Shown here in pieces: positions 7,958-16,028 of a stretch of 64,000 nt of DNA (the stretch's first letter is position 1; every line of letters begins with the position of its first letter). A program made the translations under genes and the position numbers. The stretch spans positions 262,299 to 326,298 of the forward strand of contig NZ_LN929896.1 of NCBI RefSeq assembly GCF_001493375.1, in the 5' to 3' direction. Below the pieces are notes generated by a model. The model made no database searches, was not told where the DNA came from, and saw nothing but the letters and a program-made list of their open reading frames with translations. This DNA comes from Streptomyces specialis (GTDB lineage: Bacteria > Actinomycetota > Actinomycetes > Streptomycetales > Streptomycetaceae).

Positions 7958-8933
7958 CCGTCATGCGGTCGAGCAGGAGGTGCGCCGCGGTCTCGCCGAC
8001 CGCGTGGCGGGGCGGGGCGACGGCGGTCAGGGGAACGTCGGCCAGCGCCGCCAGGTCGTCCTCGTAGGCGACGAGCGCGAAATCGGCGGGGACCAGGACG
8101 CCGCGCTGCCGCAGCCGTTGCAGGACGCCGAGGGCGATCTGGTCGTCCAGGACCAGGGCGGCCCGCAGGCCGTCCCGTTCGCGGGCCTCGCAGAGCCGGT
8201 CCACGGCCGCGTCGATGGCGGCGGGGGCGGCGTCGCGCGGCACGGTGACGGGCGGGCCCGCGTCGTCCAGGCCGCAGGCGGCGGCCCCGGCGGCGAAGCC
8301 CTCGGCCACCCGATGCGCGGTCGGGTCCTCGCGCAGCACCAGGGCGACGCGCCGGTGGCCGAGGGCGGCGAGGTGCCGGACCGCGCCGGCCGCGCCGCGC
8401 ACGTGGTCCGACAGCACCGAGTCCAGCTCGGCGAGGGGACTGCCGGGGGGCGTGGCGCGGTCGACCAGGACGGTCGGCACGCCGGTGCCGGCCAGCCGTC
8501 CGGCCTCGCCGGGCGGGGGCGTGCCCCGCGGCCAGGCGGGCACCAGCAGCAGGCCCTCGGCGCCGGACTCCAGCAGGCGGGCCACCTGGCGCGGGTCCTC
8601 GTCCGGGTCGTGGTGGGAGAGGCCGACGACCAGCCGGCCGTCGCGCGCCGCGACCGCGTCGCGGACGCCGCGCACCAGCTCCGCGAAACACCGCTCGGGG
8701 CCGGGGACGACCATGCCGAGCACCGGGACGGCCCGGACCGCCTCGGCCCCCGGCCAGACGACGGCGCCGTGCAGCCGGCGCAACCGTCCCTGGGCGGCCA
8801 GCGCCTCCACGTCACGGCGGACCGTCACGGGCGACACCCCCAGCTCGCGGGCGAGGTCCGCGACCCGCAAACTGCCCCGGGAACGCACGAGTTCGAGCAC
8901 CCGCCCGTGCCGCTGGTCCACATGCGTCCGCAT
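7958..8933 (-). CDS. DeoR-type HTH fused to LacI-type ligand domain, transcription regulator (C-terminus cut by adapter)
   Basis: The protein starts MRTHVDQRHGRVLELVRSRG (ATG at 8933, behind GGAGGAGGGG). Residues 8-60 are a DeoR-type winged helix-turn-helix (VADLARELGVSPVTVRRDVEAL). From about residue 70 it continues as a LacI/periplasmic-binding-protein-like domain (VPVLGMVVPGPERCFAELVRG ... LGHRRVALVLRED). It therefore senses a small molecule. About 325 residues are present; the rest continues at 7739-7800 beyond adapter DNA. It is convergent with arcA and divergent from the ornithine carbamoyltransferase gene, so it is the obvious candidate regulator of the arginine genes. The ligand is unknown, and a sugar-type ligand is equally possible from the fold. 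Confidence 0.85.
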
Positions 8934-8998
8934 GCCGGTCCCCCTCCTCCGCCGGTTTCCGCGAGGATCACCGTACCTCCGGCCGTACGGAAACAGCC

Positions 8999-9029
8999 TT
9001 GCATAGTCATGTAGGATGACGTATACAAT
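8999..9029 (+). promoter_or_regulatory. Promoter with embedded operator/ARG-box-like element for ornithine carbamoyltransferase
   Basis: TTGCAT (8999-9004) and TATACA (9022-9027) form a sigma-70/HrdB-like promoter with ideal 17-base spacing. The spacer holds a perfect inverted repeat GTCAT-GTAGG-ATGAC (9006-9020). The left part, TTGCATAGTCATGTA, also resembles the streptomycete ARG box core TGCATAACCATGCA. ArgR or the divergent DeoR/LacI-type regulator could act here. Confidence 0.55.
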
Positions 9030-9075
9030 TTCAGCTTGCCTCAGTCCATCCGAGCGACGCACCTACGGAGCCGCC

Positions 9076-10074
9076 ATGGCGACAGAGCTCACGGGCCGCC
9101 ACTTTCTCAAGGAGCTCGACCTCACCCCCGAGGAGTTCCGCTCCCTGGTCGGTCTCGCCACCGGGCTCAAGGCCGCCAAGCGGTCCGGCTCCGAGGTGCG
9201 GCACCTCACCGGGAAGCACATCGCGCTGATCTTCGAGAAGAGCTCGACGCGCACGCGCTGCGCGTTCGAGGTGGCCGCCGCCGACCAGGGCGCCGCCACC
9301 ACCTATCTCGACCCGGCCGGCTCCCACCTCGGGTACAAGGAGTCGACCCGGGACACCGCCCGGGTCCTGGGCCGGATGTTCGACGCCATCCAGTACCGGG
9401 GCAGTGCCCAGCGGACCGTCGAGGAGCTGGCGGAGCACGCCGGGGTCCCGGTGTACAACGGGCTGACCGACGAGTGGCACCCCACGCAGATGCTGGCCGA
9501 CGTGCTCACCATGACCGAGCACAGCACCAAGCCGCTGGAGTGGATGGCCTTCGCCTACCTCGGCGACGCCCGCAACAACATGGGCAACTCCTACCTGATC
9601 ACCGGCGCGTTGCTCGGCATGGACGTGCGGATCGTGGCGCCCGAGTCGCTCTGGCCGGAGGCGCCGGTCCGCGCCGAGGCCGCCCGGCTCGCCGCGTCCA
9701 CCGGCGCCCGGATCACCCTCACGGAGGAGGTGGCCGAGGGCGTGCGGGGCGCGGACTTCGTGGCCACCGATGTCTGGGTCTCGCTCGGTGAGCCCCCGGA
9801 GGTGTGGGACGAGCGGATCGCGCTGCTGAAGCCGTACGCCGTGGGGATGGACGTGCTGCGCGCGACCGGCAACCCGGACGTGCGGTTCCTGCACTGCCTG
9901 CCCGCCTTCCACGACCTCGGCACCCGGGTGGCGCGCGAGATCCACGCCCGGCACGGGCTGGAGTCCCTCGAAGTCACCGACGAGGTCTTCGAGTCGCCGC
10001 ACTCCGTCGTCTTCGACCAGGCGGAGAACCGGCTGCACACCATCAAGGCGCTCATGGTCGCCACCCTGGGCTGA
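9076..10074 (+). CDS. arcB: Ornithine carbamoyltransferase
   Basis: This 332-residue enzyme interconverts citrulline plus phosphate with ornithine plus carbamoyl phosphate. The carbamoyl-phosphate loop KSSTRTRCAFEVA lies at residues 55-67 and the ornithine-specific loop FLHCLPAFHDLG at about 272-283, identifying ornithine rather than aspartate carbamoyltransferase. The start at 9076 (MATELTGRHF) is preferred, as further upstream in-frame codons lie within the promoter. Its placement beside arcA suggests the catabolic role, hence the symbol arcB; an anabolic argF role cannot be excluded. It is preceded by a well-formed promoter carrying an inverted repeat. Confidence 0.9.
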   Translation: MATELTGRHFLKELDLTPEEFRSLVGLATGLKAAKRSGSEVRHLTGKHIALIFEKSSTRTRCAFEVAAADQGAATTYLDPAGSHLGYKESTRDTARVLGRMFDAIQYRGSAQRTVEELAEHAGVPVYNGLTDEWHPTQMLADVLTMTEHSTKPLEWMAFAYLGDARNNMGNSYLITGALLGMDVRIVAPESLWPEAPVRAEAARLAASTGARITLTEEVAEGVRGADFVATDVWVSLGEPPEVWDERIALLKPYAVGMDVLRATGNPDVRFLHCLPAFHDLGTRVAREIHARHGLESLEVTDEVFESPHSVVFDQAENRLHTIKALMVATLG

Positions 10075-10094
10075 GGGCCGGCGGGCGTCGGGCC

Positions 10095-10118
10095 GGGCGT
10101 CACGGCGGGCGTCACGGC
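10095..10118. repeat. 12-bp perfect tandem duplication
   Basis: GGGCGTCACGGC occurs twice head to tail (10095-10106 and 10107-10118), between the carbamoyltransferase and chromate transporter genes. A related GGGCGTCGGGCC precedes it. It may simply be replication slippage. Confidence 0.6.
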
Positions 10119-10152
10119 CCGTTCACCGGGCGGGGATAGGGTCGCGGACGTC

Positions 10153-11391
10153 GTGAAGTCCCCCGCGTCTCCCCCGTCCCCGGAGGCTCCCGTGCCCCAC
10201 GTCCGGCCCGACGTGCCGCTCCGCACCATCGCCCGGGAGTGGGGGCGGATCGGCGTCCTCGGGTTCGGCGGGCCGCCGACGCACATCGCCCTGCTGCGCG
10301 AGTTGTGCGTGACGCGCCGGCGCTGGTTCTCCGCGCGGGACTTCGAGGACGGCATCGCGGCGACCAACCTGCTGCCCGGCCCCGCCTCGACCCAGCTCGC
10401 GATCCTCACCGCCTGGTGGCTGCGCGGCGCGCGGGGCGCGCTGGTGGGCGGCTTCTGCTTCATCGTGCCGGGACTGATCCTGATCCTGGCGCTGGCCGCG
10501 CTGTTCCTCTCGGGCAACCCCCCGGCCTGGGTCAACGGCGCGGCGGCCGGGGCCGGTTCGGCCGTGGCGGCGGTGGCCGTGCAGGCGGGCACGCGGATGG
10601 TCCCGGACAGCGTGCGCCGCGCGGCGGGCCGGGCCGGGCGGGCGCGCTGGGCCTGCTACCTCGTCGCGGGCGGCCTGGCGTCCGTCCTGCTCGGACCGTG
10701 GCTGGTGGTGGTGCTGCTGGCCACCGGGCTGACCGAACTCGCGGTGCGCCGGGCCCGCGGGACCCGGACCCCCGCGCCCGCCGTGGCGCGCGAACGCCGC
10801 GCCGGCCGCGCCCGGTTGTGGGCGTTCCTGGCGGCCCTCCCGGTCACCGCGGCGGCGGCCTCGCTCTCGGCGCTGACGTGGACCGCGTACAAGGTCGGCG
10901 CGCTCTCCTACGGCGGCGGGTTCGTCATCATCCCGCTGATGCGGTCCGACGCCGTGGACGGCCACGGCTGGATGACGGACGGCGAGTTCCTCAACGCGGT
11001 GGCCCTCGGGCAGATAACGCCGGGGCCGGTGGTGCAGACGGTCGCGGTCGTCGGCTGGGCGGCGGGCGGCCTCGCCGGTGGACTCCTCGCCTCGGCGGTC
11101 GCGTTCGGGCCGTCGTTCCTGCTGATCCTGCTGGGCGCGGGGCACTTCGAGCGCATCCGGTCGGCGCCCGCCGCGCAGGCGTTCTTCGACGGCGCGGGCC
11201 CGGCGGTGATCGGCGCGATCTGCGGCTCGGCGGTGCCGCTGGCGCTCGCGCTCCAGCACGCCTGGCAGTACGGCGTCCTCGGCCTGGCGGCCGTGGCGCT
11301 GCTCGCGCTGCGCCGGGGCGTGGTCGGCACGCTCCTGGCCTGCGGCGGACTCGGTGTGGCGGCGGCGCTGGCGGGCTGGGCGGTGTCCTGA
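10153..11391 (+). CDS. chrA: Chromate efflux transporter ChrA
   Basis: This 412-residue membrane protein has the duplicated CHR architecture of long-chain ChrA chromate transporters. The first half has the signature GRIGVLGFGGPPTHIALL and NLLPGPASTQLA (about 35-85); the second half has VGALSYGGGFVIIPLM and ALGQITPGPVVQTVA (about 243-300). About ten transmembrane helices are predicted. It exports chromate and gives chromate tolerance in characterised members. The GTG at 10153 is the likely start; a run of Pro/Ser at the N-terminus is unusual, and a start a few codons later is possible. It lies 78 bases behind the carbamoyltransferase gene, with no obvious functional link. Confidence 0.88.
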   Translation: MKSPASPPSPEAPVPHVRPDVPLRTIAREWGRIGVLGFGGPPTHIALLRELCVTRRRWFSARDFEDGIAATNLLPGPASTQLAILTAWWLRGARGALVGGFCFIVPGLILILALAALFLSGNPPAWVNGAAAGAGSAVAAVAVQAGTRMVPDSVRRAAGRAGRARWACYLVAGGLASVLLGPWLVVVLLATGLTELAVRRARGTRTPAPAVARERRAGRARLWAFLAALPVTAAAASLSALTWTAYKVGALSYGGGFVIIPLMRSDAVDGHGWMTDGEFLNAVALGQITPGPVVQTVAVVGWAAGGLAGGLLASAVAFGPSFLLILLGAGHFERIRSAPAAQAFFDGAGPAVIGAICGSAVPLALALQHAWQYGVLGLAAVALLALRRGVVGTLLACGGLGVAAALAGWAVS

Positions 11392-11646
11392 CCGGACGGC
11401 CGGGACCTTCCCGGGACCGGGCTGTCGCGGGGCCGGACCTCTCTCGCCGAACCGGACCCGCCGGGCCGGGCCGCGCCCTACACTGACCCCCGTGCGGGGC
11501 GCCATCACCCCGGGACCGCCTGACCCACGGTCCGGACGGGGGCGCGCGGGCCGAGGCCGCACACCACTTCCGCTTCGCGGCGCCCGCCCGGCCGCCGTTC
11601 CCGGACGCTGTCGTCCGCCGCGAGGCCCGACGACCGAAGGATCGAC

Positions 11647-12297
11647 GTGACACCGAACGTGCGACGCAGGGCCGTGCTCGCCCACTCCGTCGGCGGCCTG
11701 CTGGCGGCCTCGTCCCTGGGGGCGACGGCTCGGGCCGCCGGGCGGAACGCCGCCGGGCCCCCGGCCGGGGCCGGGTGGAGGCGCGTCGAGGGGCCCGGCC
11801 TCGACATCGGCACGGGCACCGGCTCCGCGGCCAGGACCATGGCGGCGGACACCGTCGAGGGGCCGTACCGGCTGGTGTCGGTGCGGAACGGCCGTTACGT
11901 GTCGACGGAGGTCTCGTACGCCGCGCCGTACACCGGTCTGCTGCGGGCGCGTTCCCAGACGGCGGGCGGCTCGTGGGAGAAGTACTGGTTCGACTGGGAC
12001 AACGCCTCGGAGTCCTACGCCCTCCGCTCGGCCGCGACCGACCTGTACGTGGCCGTCGAGAAGAGCTGGACGGGAGCGGACAACGGGCTGCTGCGCGCCA
12101 GGTCGGCCGGCGCCGGCGGGTGGGAACGGTTCTCCGTGTGGTTCAACGACACCACCGGGCACTACGTGCTCCAGGCGCATGCCAACGGTCTCTTCGTGGC
12201 CATGGAGAACAGCTACACCGGGATCCGGCAGTACGCCCTCCGGGCCCGGTCCTCGGACGCGAACGGCACCTGGGAGGCGTTCGACATCGAGGACTGA
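11647..12297 (+). CDS. Secreted protein with three fascin/beta-trefoil-like repeats
   Basis: This 216-residue protein starts with MTPNVRRRAVLAHSVGGLLA, a Tat-like twin-arginine signal (RRR, then a hydrophobic stretch ending ATARAAG). The mature part holds three homologous units of about 45 residues. They begin YRLVSVRNGRYVSTEVSY (about 78), YALRSAATDLYVAVEKSW (about 123) and YVLQAHANGLFVAMENSY (about 168). Each contains a LLRARS or ALRARS strand and an aromatic W-E/F segment. Threefold symmetry of this kind is the beta-trefoil/fascin-like fold, often sugar- or protein-binding. No catalytic residue is visible. The GTG at 11647 follows GAAGGA. The natural ligand is unknown. Confidence 0.7.
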   Translation: MTPNVRRRAVLAHSVGGLLAASSLGATARAAGRNAAGPPAGAGWRRVEGPGLDIGTGTGSAARTMAADTVEGPYRLVSVRNGRYVSTEVSYAAPYTGLLRARSQTAGGSWEKYWFDWDNASESYALRSAATDLYVAVEKSWTGADNGLLRARSAGAGGWERFSVWFNDTTGHYVLQAHANGLFVAMENSYTGIRQYALRARSSDANGTWEAFDIED

Positions 12298-12299
12298 CC

Positions 12300-12330
12300 G
12301 GCCCGGGGCGGGCACTCGCCCGCCCCGGCC
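12300..12330 (+). terminator. Hairpin terminator after the secreted trefoil-like protein
   Basis: GGGGCGGGC (12305-12313) pairs with GCCCGCCCC (12318-12326) around an ACTC loop; the stem continues with one bulge. It follows the stop codon of the secreted protein by only a few bases and lies between convergent genes. Confidence 0.65.
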
Positions 12331-12362
12331 GCACCTTCAGCGGCATCGCCTTCGAGCCGGGC

Positions 12363-12881
12363 TCAACTCCCGGCGTCGGCCCGGGACTTCTCGAACCTCA
12401 CGGCCTCCGCGTCCACCACCGTGACGCCGAGGACCCGTAGTTCCGCCTCTGTCTCGCGCGGCACCCGCGCCTCGTAGGTGCCGTGCGCCCCGCGCGCCAG
12501 GGCCACCCGGTGGCCCCGCGCCAGCGCCGCCCGCGCCGTGGCCCGTACGCAGAACTCGCTCTGTAATCCGGCCACCACCACCCCGGAGCCGGGCGGGATC
12601 AGCGACGCCAGCCCGGTCCCGGCGAAGGCGTCGGGCTCCGCCTTGTCCACCACGTGCTCACCGTCGCGCACCTCGTGGATCAACTCCCAGCCCGGTGTGC
12701 CCTGTTCGTCGGGGTCCCCGGCCACGCCGCAGTTGCGCACATGGACGATCAGCGAACCGGCCGCGCGGGCCCGCCCCAACAGCCCCTCGATCGCGGCCGA
12801 CACGGCCGCCGCGCCCGCCACCGGCGCGGGTGGCGCCAGCATGTTCCTTTGCACGCCCAGGAGAAGCAGCACGGAAGCCAT
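12363..12881 (-). CDS. Isochorismatase-family cysteine hydrolase
   Basis: This 172-residue protein belongs to the isochorismatase-like hydrolases. Visible elements are the N-terminal VLLLLGVQRNML (family pattern V-D-x-Q; here the usual catalytic Asp is Gly), IVHVRN (about 45-50), and the nucleophile strand VVVAGLQSEFCVRATARAAL with Cys111, where family members have the nicotinamidase-like CV-x-T. The Lys of the triad could be Lys80. The missing N-terminal Asp in LLGVQ is odd and may mean an altered or lost activity. The ATG at 12881 fits. It is the last of three leftward genes after the TetR regulator, with 74 bases between them. Confidence 0.75.
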   Translation of the reverse strand: MASVLLLLGVQRNMLAPPAPVAGAAAVSAAIEGLLGRARAAGSLIVHVRNCGVAGDPDEQGTPGWELIHEVRDGEHVVDKAEPDAFAGTGLASLIPPGSGVVVAGLQSEFCVRATARAALARGHRVALARGAHGTYEARVPRETEAELRVLGVTVVDAEAVRFEKSRADAGS

Positions 12882-12955
12882 CCGGGCAGGGTAACGACCG
12901 CGTGTGACGCCCGGATCACACGGCGGGCGCGGCACGGGAACATCGCCGGGTCCGG

Positions 12956-13624
12956 TCAGCCGGCGTCGTCCTCCGCCGGGCCCGCGTGCCACATGCCCTT
13001 CAACTCCTCCCAGCTCAGGGCCGGTCCGGACAGCGGCCGGGCGGCCGGGGCGCGCAGCCCGTCCAGCAGCAGCTCCACGGAGCGGCGGTGGAGTTCCACG
13101 ACGCGCGCGGTCGGGGCCGGCAGCCGCGCGTTGAGGTGGTCCAGGCTGAGCATGATGTCCCCGGCGCCCACGTCCTCGCGCAACGCCCCGGCCTGCTGGG
13201 CCCGTTGCACGATCGTGTCCACGGCGACCCGCAGCCGTTCGGCGGCGGCGTCGATCTCCGGGGTGGCGGCCAGCCGGCCGCCGACGATGGAGAGCATGCT
13301 GCCGCCGTCGTTGTCCGGCCACAGGCTGCCGGTCATGAACTCCACGAACCCGTCCCAGGGATCGGGGTGCGCCGCCGCCGACTCGGCCAGCTCGGTGAGC
13401 CGGGCCATGGCCGCGAGCTGGATGCGCCGGACGAGGTCCTCCTTGCTGCCGTAGCGGCGGTACAGACTGCCCATGCCGATCCCGGCCCGCCGGGCGATCA
13501 GCGAGACCGGGGCGTCCCAGCCCGACTCGGCGAAGACCTGCCGCGCGGCCCGCAGGAGCCGCTCGTCGTTACGGCCGGCCTCCGCCTGCCTTCCCCTGGG
13601 GGGCGTGGGGCGCTCGGTTCGCAT
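12956..13624 (-). CDS. TetR-family transcriptional regulator
   Basis: This 222-residue protein has an N-terminal TetR helix-turn-helix (residues 20-65: LLRAARQVFAESGWDAPVSL, then IARRAGIGMGSLYRRYGSKEDL) and a C-terminal ligand/dimer domain of the kind found in many actinobacterial multidrug regulators. It follows the MFS transporter gene on the same strand with a 30-base gap, so the pair is almost certainly an operon. A 9-bp palindrome lies just upstream of the transporter start at 15125-15145, and the regulator probably represses the operon by binding there until an efflux substrate is present. Confidence 0.9.
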   Translation of the reverse strand: MRTERPTPPRGRQAEAGRNDERLLRAARQVFAESGWDAPVSLIARRAGIGMGSLYRRYGSKEDLVRRIQLAAMARLTELAESAAAHPDPWDGFVEFMTGSLWPDNDGGSMLSIVGGRLAATPEIDAAAERLRVAVDTIVQRAQQAGALREDVGAGDIMLSLDHLNARLPAPTARVVELHRRSVELLLDGLRAPAARPLSGPALSWEELKGMWHAGPAEDDAG

Positions 13625-13654
13625 GGATGACTCCGACTCCGCTCATGAGGTCCG

Positions 13655-15112
13655 TCAGCGGGTGGCCGCCCCCTGGGGGGCGGACGCCCCGGCCGCCGGC
13701 GCCGGTCCCGACCGGTAGGGGCGGGGACGCAGCACGGCGACAAGAACGATACCCACCACGCCCAGCGCGGCGGCCAGCCAGAAGCCGGTGGTGAACGCGC
13801 TCTCGGCGGGAACGCCGCTGCCGGCGACCGTCCTGGCCTCCAGCAGGGCCGCGGCGGCCTGGCTGCCGATGGCGCTGCCAACGGTCCGGACGACCGTGTT
13901 GAGGCCGTTGCCGGCGGCGAGTTCGTGGCGGGGCACGATGGACGCCACCAAGTCGGCCAGGGCGGCGAAGCCGAAGCCGGAGCCGGCGCCCACCAGGCAG
14001 AAGAGCGCGGCGAGTTCGAACGTGCCGCCGTGCCACACCGCGGTCGTCACCGCGCCGAGCGTCATCAGGATCATGGCGACGAACAGCGGGGCGCGCGGCC
14101 CGAACCGGGCGGCGAGCGGCGCGGTCGCGCCGCCCGCGGCCATGGTGCAGATCGAGGCGGGCAGGAGCAGCAGGCCGGACTCGACGACCGAGTGGCCCTG
14201 TCCGTACTCGGCGACCTCGCCCGGCATCTGGAGCAGCAGCGGCAGCAGCACGTAGAAGAAGAACGGCACCACGCCGAGGAGCAGGGCGGCGAGGTTGGTG
14301 ACCAGCATCGGCGGGTGCGCGAAGAGGCGCAGGTCGACCAGCGGGTCCTTCTGCCGGTTCTCCACCACGACCAGCACGGCGAACAGCGCGACCGAACCGG
14401 CGAAGAGCCCGAGCAGGCCGGGGGACGTCCAGCCCCACGCGTCGCCCTGGGTGATGCCGAGCAGCAGCAGCGACAGCGCGCCGGCCAGCACCACCGCGCC
14501 GACCACGTCCACGCGCCGGTCGGCGGCGCCGGGGCGGCGGGTGGTCTCGGGCACGAACCGCAGCACGAGTCCGGCGGCCACGACGATGAGCACGGCCTCG
14601 AAGCCGAACATCCAGCGCCAGGAGTGGTCCTCGATGATGAGGCCGCCGACGAGGAGGCCGAGGCCCGCGCCGCCGCCGAGCATGGCGGCGGTGACGCCGA
14701 AACTCGCGGCGATCCGTTCCGGCGGCATCGACTCGCGGATGATCGCCAGGGCGAGCGGCAGCATCGCCATGCTGACGCCCTCCAGGGCGCGCATCGCGAT
14801 CAGGGTGCCGACGTCGGGCGCGGCGGCGGCGCCGAGCGTGCTCGCCAGGAAGGCGCCGAGCGCGACCAGCAGCATGCGGCGGTGCCCGAAGCGGTCGCCG
14901 AGGGCGCTGAGCACGGGGGTCAGGACGGCGGAGCCGAGGAGGAACGCGGTGATCAGCCAGGCGGCGGTGCCGGTGTCGGTCTCCAGCTTCTCGGTCAGGA
15001 CCGGCAGCGCCGGGACGACCATCGTCTGCATGAGGGTGTAGGAGCCGACCGACACCAGCAGCGCGGCGAGGAGCGCGTTGGGGTTGGGCCGGGAGGCGAC
15101 TGGGGTTGTCAT
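13655..15112 (-). CDS. MFS multidrug efflux transporter, DHA2 (EmrB/QacA) type
   Basis: This 485-residue protein has fourteen predicted transmembrane helices. It shows the MFS loop motif GDRFGHRRML between helices 2 and 3 (about 73-82), and the antiporter motif C region around GVTAAMLGGGAGLGLLVGGL (about 140-160). These place it in the DHA2 drug:proton antiporters. Its gene is followed by a TetR regulator gene and preceded by a perfect operator-like palindrome, the classical layout of an inducible drug exporter. The substrate is not predictable. Confidence 0.9.
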   Translation of the reverse strand: MTTPVASRPNPNALLAALLVSVGSYTLMQTMVVPALPVLTEKLETDTGTAAWLITAFLLGSAVLTPVLSALGDRFGHRRMLLVALGAFLASTLGAAAAPDVGTLIAMRALEGVSMAMLPLALAIIRESMPPERIAASFGVTAAMLGGGAGLGLLVGGLIIEDHSWRWMFGFEAVLIVVAAGLVLRFVPETTRRPGAADRRVDVVGAVVLAGALSLLLLGITQGDAWGWTSPGLLGLFAGSVALFAVLVVVENRQKDPLVDLRLFAHPPMLVTNLAALLLGVVPFFFYVLLPLLLQMPGEVAEYGQGHSVVESGLLLLPASICTMAAGGATAPLAARFGPRAPLFVAMILMTLGAVTTAVWHGGTFELAALFCLVGAGSGFGFAALADLVASIVPRHELAAGNGLNTVVRTVGSAIGSQAAAALLEARTVAGSGVPAESAFTTGFWLAAALGVVGIVLVAVLRPRPYRSGPAPAAGASAPQGAATR

Positions 15113-15124
15113 GCACCCGATGCT

Positions 15125-15145
15125 ATCGGAGCGGAGCGCTCCGAT
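15125..15145. promoter_or_regulatory. TetR-type operator candidate before the MFS/TetR operon
   Basis: ATCGGAGCG-GAG-CGCTCCGAT is a perfect 9-bp inverted repeat with a 3-bp spacer. It begins 13 bases upstream of the transporter start (15112, minus strand). Size, symmetry and position fit a TetR-family operator; it also lies in the divergent promoter region of the hydrolase gene at 15213. Confidence 0.6.
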
Positions 15146-15212
15146 CCACAGTTAGGGCGCACCCACGGGCGCCCGCCGGCCCCGCGCGGCGCCGTGCGAG
15201 AATGCGTCCCCG

Positions 15213-15986
15213 ATGCGCCGAACACTTCTCGCACATGACGACGATGGCGACGGCCCGGAGGTGCTGCTCCTGCACTCCTCGGTCTGCGACCGCCGGATGT
15301 GGGACCCGCAGTGGCGGCTGTTCCTCGACGCGGGGTTCCGCGTGCTGCGCTGCGACTTCCGCGGCTTCGGCGACACCCCGGCGGCCGACGCCCCGTACCG
15401 CGACGCGGACGACGTCGTGGAACTGCTCGACGCGCTGGGCATCGGCCGGACGGCGGTGGTCGGTTCGTCGTCGGGCGGCCGGGTCGCGCTGGAGCTGGCC
15501 GCCCGCCGGCCGGAACGGGTCACGGCCCTGGCCCTGTTGAACGCGGGCGCGCCCGGCCACGAACCGGGCGACGCCCTGCGGGCATTCGGCGAACGGGAGA
15601 GCGCGCTCATCGAGTCCGGCGACCTCGCGGGCGCCGTCGAGCTGAACGTCGCCACCTGGCTGGGACCGGACGCCGACGGCAACACCAAGGCGATGGTCCG
15701 GCTGATGCAACGGCACGCGTTCGACGTCCAGTTGGCGGCCGACGACGTCGAGCAGCCGGAGGTGGACATCGACCTGGGCCGGATCACCGCCCCGACCCTG
15801 GCCGTCGCGGGCGCGCACGACCTGGCCGACTTCCGCGCGATCGCCGCCGCACTGCCCGACGCGGTGCCCGGCGCCCGCCACGTGGAACTGGACTGGGCCG
15901 GACACCTGCCCAGCCTGGAACGCCCCGCCGAAACGGCCGCGCTGCTGCTGGACTTCCTCACCGGCCACACCGGACACACCCGGTAG
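15213..15986 (+). CDS. Alpha/beta hydrolase
   Basis: This 257-residue protein has the alpha/beta-hydrolase fold. The oxyanion region is VLLLHSSVCDRRMW (about 17-30), the nucleophile elbow is VVGSSSGGRVAL (Ser at about 87), the acid is probably the Asp in VAGAHDLADF (about 210), and the catalytic histidine is in LDWAGHLPSLERP (about 236). It resembles small esterase/haloperoxidase-type hydrolases; the substrate is unknown. It is divergent from the MFS/TetR operon, so the palindrome at 15125-15145 may also affect it. It is convergent with the carbon-nitrogen hydrolase gene that ends at 16029. Confidence 0.85.
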   Translation: MRRTLLAHDDDGDGPEVLLLHSSVCDRRMWDPQWRLFLDAGFRVLRCDFRGFGDTPAADAPYRDADDVVELLDALGIGRTAVVGSSSGGRVALELAARRPERVTALALLNAGAPGHEPGDALRAFGERESALIESGDLAGAVELNVATWLGPDADGNTKAMVRLMQRHAFDVQLAADDVEQPEVDIDLGRITAPTLAVAGAHDLADFRAIAAALPDAVPGARHVELDWAGHLPSLERPAETAALLLDFLTGHTGHTR

Positions 15987-16028
15987 GCCGGGGCGCGCAC
16001 GAGGCGCGTCGGCCCGGTCCGGCGCGGA

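Noticed and set aside
10123..12315. Long minus-strand open frame over the chromate transporter and trefoil protein genes
   Set aside because: It is low-complexity Arg/Gly/Pro translation of the opposite strand; the plus-strand genes are clear.
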